A stretch of DNA of 64,000 bases, taken from NCBI GenBank assembly GCA_017626435.1, contig JAGAIR010000007.1, forward strand, positions 1-64,000. Direction: 5' to 3'. Position numbers and translations under genes: made by a program. Positions 53,783 through 62,300 of this stretch are shown here, in pieces. The stretch comes from Lachnospiraceae bacterium (lineage in GTDB: Bacteria > Bacillota_A > Clostridia > Lachnospirales > Lachnospiraceae). Below the pieces are notes generated by a model. That model was given only the letters and a program-made list of their open reading frames with translations, did no database searches and had not been told where the DNA came from. Position 1 is the first letter of the stretch, and each line of letters opens with the position of its first letter.

Positions 53783-53836
53783 TGTAGTGTTTTTTAATCC
53801 ATATTTTGTGGAATATATGGTATAGATGGACTGGGT
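53783..53836. repeat. Element-end / attachment-site repeat, copy 2
   Basis: ATCCATATTTTGTGGA (53797-53812) followed by TGGACTGG at 53827-53834 repeats the arrangement of 49531-49568, again directly after a truncated uvrB. It marks the proposed left end of the second element. Confidence 0.7.
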
Positions 53837-54009
53837 AACACCATATAGAAAGGGTACAACAGGTTACGCTCATTCGTCCAGCATGTAAGAGCAACTGAAT
53901 GCATCGTAGCATTTAAGCAAAGTGGAGAGGGAAATCTCGATTGCCATGACTGCTGTGTTTGTAGATCATATAATCTAATAAGGAAAGAGGAAGGAGTTTG
54001 TTGTAATAT

Positions 54010-54585
54010 ATGAGTGAAAACCTTGAATTTCAGAGGTATGGAAGGAATAAATCTACACTTGTTAATAGTACATATATTTCAAGTGGAGAATATCGTAATA
54101 AATTTGATAAAATTACCGATAATAAAGATGTAAACAGAGCCCTTTATATAAAAGCTAAAGAGATGCTGTTGCACAGGTCAGGAACTTTATATGAGGATAT
54201 GTACTGGTTTGACGCAGATACAGGTCAAGTGATAGCGAAGGAAGTTAATTCATTTGAAGAAGAACAGATTCTTTATTCTGAATCAATCAATAGAGCAATA
54301 GAAGGTAGGAGTAATGTTATAGCTGTGCATACGCATCCTTGTAGTATGCCGCCAAGTATTGCTGATTTTAATTCAGTAAAAGACCACAATTATATGCTCG
54401 GTATAGTATTATGTCATGATGGGAAAATTTTCTGTTATAAATCTGATGAAACAATAACGAAAATGATGTATAATCTATATGTAGCAGATTATTATTTGCA
54501 ACTTCATGATGAATATTTAGCACAGATCGAGGCATTAAAGGAACTATCAGAAACTTATGACATTGAATTTTGGGAGGTGCAGTAG
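54010..54585 (+). CDS. JAB/JAMM-like metalloprotease-domain protein
   Basis: The 191-residue protein contains the motif HTHPCSMPPSIADFNSV near residue 101, which fits the JAMM signature (HxHP...S...D) that binds zinc. The N-terminal third (EYRNKFDKITDNK, HRSGTLYEDMYWFD) resembles segments next to JAB domains in mobile-element and phage proteins. It may remove ubiquitin-like tags or process a protein; nothing nearby identifies a substrate. The catalytic Glu upstream is not certain by eye. It overlaps no neighbour and is followed by a small ORF. Confidence 0.75.
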   Translation: MSENLEFQRYGRNKSTLVNSTYISSGEYRNKFDKITDNKDVNRALYIKAKEMLLHRSGTLYEDMYWFDADTGQVIAKEVNSFEEEQILYSESINRAIEGRSNVIAVHTHPCSMPPSIADFNSVKDHNYMLGIVLCHDGKIFCYKSDETITKMMYNLYVADYYLQLHDEYLAQIEALKELSETYDIEFWEVQ

Positions 54586-54586
54586 T

Positions 54587-54748
54587 ATGGAAAGAATCGT
54601 ATATGTACAAGAAGATCGTTTTGATCTTCCGGAAGATTTGCTTAAGCTGTCACATGAACAAATTCGTGAAAGAATACAGCAAGAGAGACAGAAGGAATTA
54701 GAAAAAAAGAAAAAACAATTGGAAAAGCTTGAAAAAGTGCAAGCCTAA
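54587..54748 (+). CDS. Small charged protein downstream of the JAB gene
   Basis: The 53-residue protein has VQEDRFDLPEDLLKLSHEQI at its start and a Lys/Glu/Gln-rich coiled-coil tail. GGGAGG lies nine bases before ATG 54587, so translation is likely. It starts right after the JAB gene's stop and probably forms one operon with it. No family recognised. Confidence 0.65.
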   Translation: MERIVYVQEDRFDLPEDLLKLSHEQIRERIQQERQKELEKKKKQLEKLEKVQA

Positions 54749-54760
54749 GTGATTATGGAA

Positions 54761-54799
54761 ATGCCACAGGATGGAGAAATCTGTTCTGTGGTATTTTTA
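54761..54799 (+). terminator. Terminator after the JAB/small-protein operon
   Basis: ATGCCACAG (54761-54769) pairs with CTGTGGTAT (54786-54794), followed by five T residues. Confidence 0.75.
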
Positions 54800-54828
54800 T
54801 GCAAAAATGGAAGGAGGTTAGAAGACAT

Positions 54829-55044
54829 ATGGAAAAAGGTAAGAGAAGATGGTGGGAAAAATTTCCAGATTTAGGAAACCCAAAAAAGAAGAAAACGGAA
54901 CAGTTAAAACGGATGGATGAGATTACGGGACCTGACGAATCAGATAAGAAATCTGACTTTATCTTCACAGATTCAGACGGCAGTGTAATAGAGCCAAATA
55001 GTGTTGAGACGAAGGTATTTATACATCAAAACTACAAAGGTTAA
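54829..55044 (+). CDS. Small basic hypothetical protein
   Basis: The 71-residue protein begins MEKGKRRWWEKFPDLGNPKK, is rich in Lys and Asp, and has no membrane segment. AAGGAGG lies 11 bases before ATG 54829. An in-frame ATG at 54799 is less likely because it overlaps the terminator. It precedes the DNA ligase gene. Function unknown. Confidence 0.55.
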   Translation: MEKGKRRWWEKFPDLGNPKKKKTEQLKRMDEITGPDESDKKSDFIFTDSDGSVIEPNSVETKVFIHQNYKG

Positions 55045-55173
55045 TGTAAGGGATAATGCGACGAGGAAAGAGACGGTTTGAGTGTGAACCGATGCGGGAA
55101 ACGCTATCAGAATCTTTCCTGTTGTAGAATCCCTTATTTTTATAGCAAATTTTTAAAAGGAGATGATGGAGAT

Positions 55174-57219
55174 ATGAACAGATTACATTCAAAATCTAAA
55201 AAGGAGGATGTCAGAAAAATTACAATGCTTGTGGCAAAGTTGAACCGTTATTGCCACGAGTATTACAACAAAGCGAAACCAAGTGTGTCGGATGCAGTCT
55301 ATGACCATCTTTTTGATGAACTGCTGAAACTGGAGAAGAAGACTGGCATTATCCTTAACAATTCACCAACGCAGACAGTTGGCTTTGAACCAGTCAGCGA
55401 GTTGGAGAAAGTGAGACATCCAATTCCGCTGTTAAGCTTGGATAAGACCAAACAGACGGAGGAACTATTACAAATGGCGAGAACAGCACCGGCTTTATTG
55501 ATGCTGAAACTGGATGGGCTTACAATCAAGCTCTGTTATGAAAAGGGGCAGCTTGTAGAGGCATCTACAAGAGGAGACGGGGATGTCGGGGAAGTGATTA
55601 CCCACAACATCCCCGCTTTTCATAATGTGCCGACAAGCATACCACATAAGGGGCGGCTTGTCATTACGGGCGAAGGCTTCATCAATAAGGATGATTTTGA
55701 GAAAATGAAGGTTGAGGTCTTGGGGAAGGAGGATAAAACAGCTTGTAATGCAAGAAATCTGGCTTCCGGTTCAATCCGGTTATTAAACCCGGCAGTTTGC
55801 AGAGAACGCAATGTGTATTTCTATGCCTTTAATATTTTAGAGGGAATGGAGGAATTCGGGAAAATCGCTGACAGTCGTGGAAGATTGCTCGAGACTATTG
55901 GAGAGTTTGGATTCGATACCTGTCCCTTTACATTCCTGCCGGAAAATGTAACATTTCTGGAGCTAGAGAACCGGATTAGCCAGTTAAAGACGCTTGCAGA
56001 GGACAGACATATTCCGATTGACGGCATGGTGCTACGGTATGACAGTCTTTCCTATTCAAAGAGATGCGGAAGAACCGGACACCATTACAAGGATGGTATT
56101 GCATATAAGTTTGAGGATGATACTTATGAAACGGTATTCCGTTCTATTGAGTGGGAGCCGGGGCGGTCTGGGGAAATTGCACCTGTAGCAGTATTTGATA
56201 GGGTGGAGATTGACGGGTGTTCCGTATCAAGAGCGAGCCTGCATAACCTTTCATTCATTAGGGATTTGGAGCTTTATTCTGGTTGCCGGATTCTCGTTTC
56301 CAAGAGAAACATGATTATTCCTCATGTTGAAGAAAACCTTGACCGGGGACATTTTAGAAAGAATATGATTCCTAAGACATGCCCATGCTGTGGGAAACCA
56401 AGCAGGATTTATTCCAGAAAGAATGGAAGGGGGCGTGTGATCGAAACTCTACATTGTGATAATCCGGAGTGTAGTAGCCAGATTCTGCACAGATTCATCC
56501 ATTTCGCAGGGAAGAGGGCTATGGATATATCGGGAATTTCAGAAGCTACTATAGAGCGGTTTATTGAAAAAGGATTCTTGAAAACATACCATGATTTTTA
56601 TCATCTGGATCGCTATAGGAATGAGATTGTGCAGATGGACGGCTTTGGCGAGAAGTCTTATAAGAAAATCATGGATTCCGTTGAGAAAAACCGCAATACT
56701 ACATTTGCGAGGTATCTGGTAGCAATGGATATACCGATGATTGGGAGAACAGCAAGCAGGGTATTGGAGCAATATTTTCATGGTGATTTACAGGAGTTTG
56801 CAAAAGCAGCGGTGGACTGCTTCGATTTTACATCTCTTCCGGATTTTGGAGAGATAATGTGCCGGAATATATGGGAATGGTTCCATGATTATGAGAACTT
56901 GAAACTTTGGAAATCACTACAGAAAGAGTTTAAATTTAAGAAAATGGAGGATATTAGCATGGCAAAGAAAAACAACAGCACAAAGGGTAACCCGTTTGCA
57001 GGGTGTACTATCGTGGTAACAGGGAAATTAGAGAATTTTACTCGTAACACTATCAATGACAAGATCAGCAGCATCGGCGCCACTGCCGGGAGTTCTGTCA
57101 CTAAAAAGACGAATTACCTCATCTGTGGGGAAAAGCCGGGCAGCAAGCTGACAAAGGCAAAGGAGCTTGGCATACCAATCCTTACGGAGCAGGAATTTTT
57201 GGACAGGATTCCAGCATAG
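55174..57219 (+). CDS. ligA: NAD-dependent DNA ligase (mobile-element copy)
   Basis: The 681-residue protein has the complete LigA layout: the Ia domain (YYNKAKPSVSDAVYDHLFDEL), the adenylation motif LKLDG with the AMP-accepting Lys112, the CNARNLASGS motif, an OB fold, the zinc finger CPCCGKPS...CDNPECSS, HhH repeats (MDGFGEKSYKKIMDSV) and a C-terminal BRCT domain (about 605-680). It seals nicks using NAD+. Since it lies in element DNA, it is probably additional to the chromosomal ligA. The frame opens at 55078, but ATG 55174 after AAAAGGAG gives a start typical of the family. Confidence 0.92.
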   Translation: MNRLHSKSKKEDVRKITMLVAKLNRYCHEYYNKAKPSVSDAVYDHLFDELLKLEKKTGIILNNSPTQTVGFEPVSELEKVRHPIPLLSLDKTKQTEELLQMARTAPALLMLKLDGLTIKLCYEKGQLVEASTRGDGDVGEVITHNIPAFHNVPTSIPHKGRLVITGEGFINKDDFEKMKVEVLGKEDKTACNARNLASGSIRLLNPAVCRERNVYFYAFNILEGMEEFGKIADSRGRLLETIGEFGFDTCPFTFLPENVTFLELENRISQLKTLAEDRHIPIDGMVLRYDSLSYSKRCGRTGHHYKDGIAYKFEDDTYETVFRSIEWEPGRSGEIAPVAVFDRVEIDGCSVSRASLHNLSFIRDLELYSGCRILVSKRNMIIPHVEENLDRGHFRKNMIPKTCPCCGKPSRIYSRKNGRGRVIETLHCDNPECSSQILHRFIHFAGKRAMDISGISEATIERFIEKGFLKTYHDFYHLDRYRNEIVQMDGFGEKSYKKIMDSVEKNRNTTFARYLVAMDIPMIGRTASRVLEQYFHGDLQEFAKAAVDCFDFTSLPDFGEIMCRNIWEWFHDYENLKLWKSLQKEFKFKKMEDISMAKKNNSTKGNPFAGCTIVVTGKLENFTRNTINDKISSIGATAGSSVTKKTNYLICGEKPGSKLTKAKELGIPILTEQEFLDRIPA

Positions 57220-57457
57220 AATTTTGAGATATTTCTAAGGTCAGTATAGGGGCATATCAATAAAAAGTATGCCCCAGAATTGTATCTGCTACAAAAATGT
57301 AGCAGAGCATTTCAGATATTGAAAAACTGCTACAAAAATGCAGCAATTTTACCTTGATTTCAGAATGAGTGTAGAGTGAAAAAATTGTATAGCCGTTGAT
57401 TGGGCATCTAAAAACAATGGATGGCTAAGTTAGGAAATGGAGGAGAGATGTATATAA
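57220..57457. repeat. Repeats upstream of the partition operon (candidate centromere)
   Basis: CTGCTACAAAAATGTAGCAG (57286-57305) and a second copy with one change, CTGCTACAAAAATGCAGCA (57327-57345), start 41 bases apart. A partial copy, CTGCTACAAATTTG, lies at 59194-59207, downstream of the operon. ParR proteins bind such direct repeats near parMR. A separate hairpin, GGGGCATA with TATGCCCC (57249-57275), follows ligA and has no T-run. Confidence 0.5.
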
Positions 57458-57805
57458 ATGACTAGATTCAACGCAAGAGAAGAACGATGGATACCTATGG
57501 AGATAAAAGGAGTACAGGGATATTTCTGTGATTTAAGGATAGACCGGGTAACGGTATCAAAGAGTTTTCATTTTTGGGAACTGGCTGATGGTGACAGTGA
57601 CGGAACACCATGCCGCTATAAACCTGGTATTCTTGTAAATTTTTATGGTACTTTTCTTACAACAGGAGAACTGCCGATTGATGATGTGGAGCAACAGGAA
57701 GGATTTATTAACAATGAAGGTGAATGGGCATTTACAGACGGTTCCTATTCATTTTCAGAGGTTGAACAGATGGAAGGAGTGGACAAAAATGGTGAAACTG
57801 AGTAA
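57458..57805 (+). CDS. LPD28-domain protein
   Basis: The 115-residue protein matches the large polyvalent-protein-associated domain 28: FCDLRIDRVTVSKSFHFWEL, DGDSDGTPCRYKPGILVNFY and FTTGELPIDDVEQQEGF. LPD domains occur on conjugative elements, often fused to large relaxase/helicase polyproteins or as stand-alone proteins like this one. Their job is unknown. Its last 17 bases overlap the ParM-like gene. Its presence supports a conjugative-element origin. Confidence 0.8.
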   Translation: MTRFNAREERWIPMEIKGVQGYFCDLRIDRVTVSKSFHFWELADGDSDGTPCRYKPGILVNFYGTFLTTGELPIDDVEQQEGFINNEGEWAFTDGSYSFSEVEQMEGVDKNGETE

Positions 57806-58715
57806 CGGTATGTATGTGATTGGCTTTGATAATGGCTATCAGTTTGGAAAAACGGCACAGTTCTTGTTCGACAATGGCGTTTACCCAATGGGGGTAATAG
57901 AGCCGACGATTAAGGAACATTCCTTAAAGTACAACCGGAAATATTATAAGGTCGGCGAGGGAAGGGCTGCTATCACAGAGGACAAAGTATCAGATGAAAA
58001 CGCAAGGCTTCTGACAATGGTAGCCATAGCAAAAGAACTTCGCACAGAAAGCATCCAGAAAGCAGAAGTAGTTTTAGCGGTAGGGCTTCCGTTCTCTGAT
58101 TACGGGAGAGAAAAGAAATCTCTGATGGAATATTATGAGGAAAAACCAATATTGAAATATGAGTATGAAGGAATCCGGTATGATGTGACAATCAGCCGGG
58201 TTTTTGTATTTCCACAGTGTTATTCAGCAATAGCACCGAGACTCTGCAATATGAAAGCTGATTATCTGGTTGTGGATATCGGGAGTAAGACAACGGATGT
58301 TGTATTGCTGAAGAATGGTATGCCTGTCGAGAGAAAATCTGTTACGGTAGAGAAAGCAATGGTTAAATGGATAAAGCAGATTCAAGGTAGTTTGCAGGTG
58401 CAGTATGGGAAGAATGTGCCTGAGAGTGAAATACTGAAAGTAATACTAAAGAAAGACAGTTTTCTTCCAAGAAGCCAGGCAAACCATATAAGAGAAACAC
58501 TTAGGGAACAGATTCGTGGACTGGAGCTGGAATTGGAAGAAAGAGAATTTGATCTGCAATACACCAATGTCATATATGTTGGTGGAGGTGCAGTGGCAGT
58601 AAAAAACTTTTCCGAACCACGCTCGAATGTTGCTTTTGATCCGGATATACACGCCAATGCAAAAGGATATGAATTTCTTGCCATGCAAATATTGAAGAAG
58701 CAGGGAGAGGCGTGA
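57789..58715 (+). CDS. parM: ParM/StbA-like actin-type partition ATPase
   Basis: The 308-residue protein has the actin/Hsp70 ATPase signatures: VIGFDNGYQFGKTAQF (phosphate 1), VVDIGSKTTDVVLLKNG (phosphate 2) and VIYVGGGAVAV (adenosine). ParM filaments push plasmid copies apart; conjugative elements use it while they replicate. ATG 57789 is preferred because AAGGAGTGG precedes it. The gene for a small ParR-like protein starts two bases later. Confidence 0.88.
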   Translation: MVKLSNGMYVIGFDNGYQFGKTAQFLFDNGVYPMGVIEPTIKEHSLKYNRKYYKVGEGRAAITEDKVSDENARLLTMVAIAKELRTESIQKAEVVLAVGLPFSDYGREKKSLMEYYEEKPILKYEYEGIRYDVTISRVFVFPQCYSAIAPRLCNMKADYLVVDIGSKTTDVVLLKNGMPVERKSVTVEKAMVKWIKQIQGSLQVQYGKNVPESEILKVILKKDSFLPRSQANHIRETLREQIRGLELELEEREFDLQYTNVIYVGGGAVAVKNFSEPRSNVAFDPDIHANAKGYEFLAMQILKKQGEA

Positions 58716-58716
58716 T

Positions 58717-59085
58717 ATGGGTGATAGGTATGTGGCAACAGTTCGGTTTCATACGGAAGGCGTGGAAGCAGAGTTGTACCAGAAACTTTTAGATGGGAAA
58801 AGAGATTCTGGACTGTCTGTACCAGACTATATTAAGCGAATTCTTGCAGAGCATTTTGCAAATAAAGACAGACAGGATAATCAAAAAGAACTGTTAGAGC
58901 AGTTTCGAGCGGATTTTTTAACAGATATGGAGAGGGTAATTAGGAATTGTATTAAAAATTGCGGTGTGTCGTCTGGAGACATACAAGTGACCGATGCTAT
59001 CTTAGCAGACAGGCAGGACAGTACCGAACTTCCAGCACCGAGTGAGGAAATACCAGAAGGGGCATTGGATTTCTTAAATGAGTGA
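58717..59085 (+). CDS. ParR-like centromere-binding protein
   Basis: The 122-residue protein has an N-terminal ribbon-helix-helix-like part (YVATVRFHTEG then YQKLLDGKRDSGLSVPDYIKRIL), the DNA-binding form of ParR/StbB, and a polar, acidic C-terminal tail that would contact ParM. It is immediately downstream of parM. Repeats at 57286-57345 and 59194-59207 are candidate binding sites. The assignment depends on this context. Confidence 0.72.
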   Translation: MGDRYVATVRFHTEGVEAELYQKLLDGKRDSGLSVPDYIKRILAEHFANKDRQDNQKELLEQFRADFLTDMERVIRNCIKNCGVSSGDIQVTDAILADRQDSTELPAPSEEIPEGALDFLNE

Positions 59086-59398
59086 AATTAGTGCCGTTTC
59101 TAGGAAATAGGTATATCTGTTGTGGATGTGCCTATTTTTTTATTGCTGTGGAGGAGCTGCAAATCTGCATCAGAAATTTGTTTATAATTTTATCTGCTAC
59201 AAATTTGTCATGAATTTTTATTTTCGGGGTTAGAAATATAAGTATCGTGCTTTCCGTCCTCATACTTACTAAAATTACGCACCCGGTTCTCTTATCAAGT
59301 TATGTTATTGCTATTAGCATAGTATAAAAACGATGATGCTGCCATTTTGAAAATGTCTGGGAAGAAATTGGTGGCAAAACGATGGGAGGATGTAGACT
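59086..59398. other. Intergenic region with terminator after the partition operon
   Basis: AAATAGG (59105-59111) pairs with CCTATTT (59131-59137), followed by T residues, a terminator for parMR. A partial partition repeat is at 59194-59207. No other gene or clear promoter is seen up to the surface-protein start. Confidence 0.6.
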
Positions 59399-62300
59399 AT
59401 GAATTTGAAGAAAGAACGCAGATATATGATGAAATTGCTGGCAGGCATAACAGCAGTGGCTGTATTTAGTTCGTCTTTGTATCTGCCAAGAAATGTGGAA
59501 ACAGTGTATGCAAATGAAACGGTAAAGGTGTCAGCAGAACCGGAAGTCCGGAGCGTCAATCTCAATATTGATGGAAAAATTGCCGGTCTTGAAAATCCGA
59601 CTGTTCCTGAAAGTACAGAAGCGGAATGGTCCAATGGAACAGGTACGTACATTTATTTTGGGAATATGGAAAGAAGCAAGCTTCTTGATGCTGATACAAC
59701 TGATTTCAGTAAGGATGGGGAGCATACGATGTTTCTCGTATGTGATAAGAGCGTGGGATGTGGATATTATAATACTAAAACAGAACCACGCAATGGGCAG
59801 GATAAGGCAAATGATTGGAAGTTTAGTGAAGTATATTTATACATGAATGGGAAAAATGAAGTATCAAATTACTGCTATAGTGGAAAACTTATTGATAAAT
59901 TATTTCATAAGGCGCAACAGTCAGCCCTGATAGAAAACTATAATACCAGCCACGGTGAATGGGAAGAAACATCCGGTGATCTTGCATATTCAGCACTGAG
60001 TGGGGAAAAACTATTTTTGCTTGATGCGAGGGAAGCGGAACATGAAGAATATGGCTTTTGTCATACGCATATGCAGTCTAAGAGCAGGGAGTTTGGTAAT
60101 GGTGCCGGGTGGTTGCGTTCACCATCAATCAGTGATGATACTAAAGCTGGAATAACTTATTATGTGGATGAAAATCTTGATGTTGTCAGGGGCGCAATAT
60201 CTTCACAAAATGTGACAACGAGTAATGTTCCGATTTATGCTGCATACAATATTAAGTATTCTTCTATATTCTTTACATCTTACAGGGAGGAAAATTCATC
60301 AATTATAGTTGGCTCTTATTCAAAATTTGCAGACTTGAGTTATAAGCCTACAGAAGAAAAAGGAAAATGCAATGCATGGAAACTGACCATATTTGATGGA
60401 AATGAAAATTTTGCTGCAGAAAGGGTAGATTCCGGGGTGGTAAAACCAGGAAACAGTGTTTCTGTCAATATAACATCAATGGGTACCGTTATGGATGACG
60501 TAGACTATGACCAGATATCAGCTATGTTGGTAGATGAATCGGGTACAGTTATTTCTTATGGGAAGATAAAGGATATTGAGGGTAACGGTATTGAAACTGT
60601 AGATATAGGGATACCCGAAGGGGTGGAAAATGGAAAATATACGCTGAAATTATTTGCAGAAGATATGCTTTATGAGGAAAAGGCTGATTATATGGGCTTT
60701 GGATTTCCTACAGGTTCATTGTCAAGTAATGCCATAGATTTTGAACTTGAAGTAGATGGCAGAAATGCTACAGGAATTGAATATAATGGTTATCATGCAG
60801 ATTGCGTTTATTCTGGCAGTGTTCTCACCCTGCCAAAAGAAGATGAGCTTATCATTACGGGGGCTTCCTATGAAGATGTGAAGTTTGACTGGTATAAAAA
60901 CAGCGTATTGAAAGAAAACAAAATTGTTTCAGCACCAAGAGAAGCAGGTACATATTATCTTGTAGCATCTATACCAGATACAGGAACGCAGCGGGGGTCT
61001 AGCGTAATCAGCGAACCGATTATCATAAGTCCCAAAACGATAACTCCATATATTTCTGGAAACATTTCAAAAATATATGATGGATCTGTTTCTATAGACG
61101 GAGCGGACAGTACACTTTCCGTTGAACTGAATGGTGTGATAGAAGGTGATAATGTATTGGTAAGTGGGAGTAGCTTACATTATACTGATTCTGAAATCGG
61201 TACGGATAAGACTATTGTTGCGGAAGATATAGAGATTAGCGGGGCAGATAGGGATAATTACTTTTTATCATCTGATACTGCCACCGCAAATATTGGAACA
61301 ATAGAAAAAATAGCATACCCTTTTAACATTCCTCAAAGTCCGATTGAAGTTGTCAATACAATAAAAAATGTGGCTGACAGCATGATACTTCCCGATGGAT
61401 GGGAATGGGAAGATAATGCTGGGGATATTACCATTCCTTCCGGTGGTTCAGTCAGTGCTATGGCAGTATATACGGCGGGTGACAGTGCCTATTATGAAAC
61501 AACTTCCGTAGAAATCACCATTACGAGGGCAGCGTGTGAGGAATCGGAAGTGATTGCTGATGCTGAACCGAATTGTCTGGAGAAGGGAAATGGACATACG
61601 ATATGCCTATTATGTGGTGACATTATCAGAGAAAATGTAGAAATAGATGCATTGGGGCATGATTGGGACAATACGGTTACTGTGGATAAGCAGCCAACTT
61701 GCACAGAAGCAGGGAATCAGTCGATTCATTGTAAAAGATGTGATGCAACAAAGCATGTTACAGAAATTGATGCAACAGGGCATAGCTGGGATGAAGGCAC
61801 AGTTACACATGAGGCTACTTGTCAGGAAGATGGAGAAACGCTCTTTGTCTGCGATAATTGCGGAGTTACAAAAACAGAAACGGTTGCAAAAATTAACCAT
61901 GTATCAGGGAATCCGGTCAGTGAGAATTCTGTGAGTGCAAACTGTACGGAAGTCGGCTTTTATGACGAGGTAGTATATTGTGAATCCTGCAATCAAGAGA
62001 TTAGCCGCAAAAAGATTACTGTTGATGCATTGGGGCATAATTTATCAAAGGTAAATGAAAAGGCAGCGACAGTCAAGGAAACAGGATGTAAAGAGCATTG
62101 GGTATGTGAACGCTGTGGCAGATTATTTTTGGATGAAAATGCTTCCGTTGAGACTAGCAAGGAAGAAATTACAATACCAACGGTTACAGAGCAACAGATA
62201 CCCGGAAAAGAAGATGATGATATAACTCCATCTCCGTCACAACCGAGCAGTCATCCGGAAACACCTACACCAGAACCGACAGATCATCCGGTAACACCTA

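Noticed and set aside
57286..57345. Possible CRISPR repeats
   Set aside because: There are only two near-identical copies, 41 bases apart, self-complementary, and next to parMR; no cas genes or further repeats exist. A partition site is more likely.
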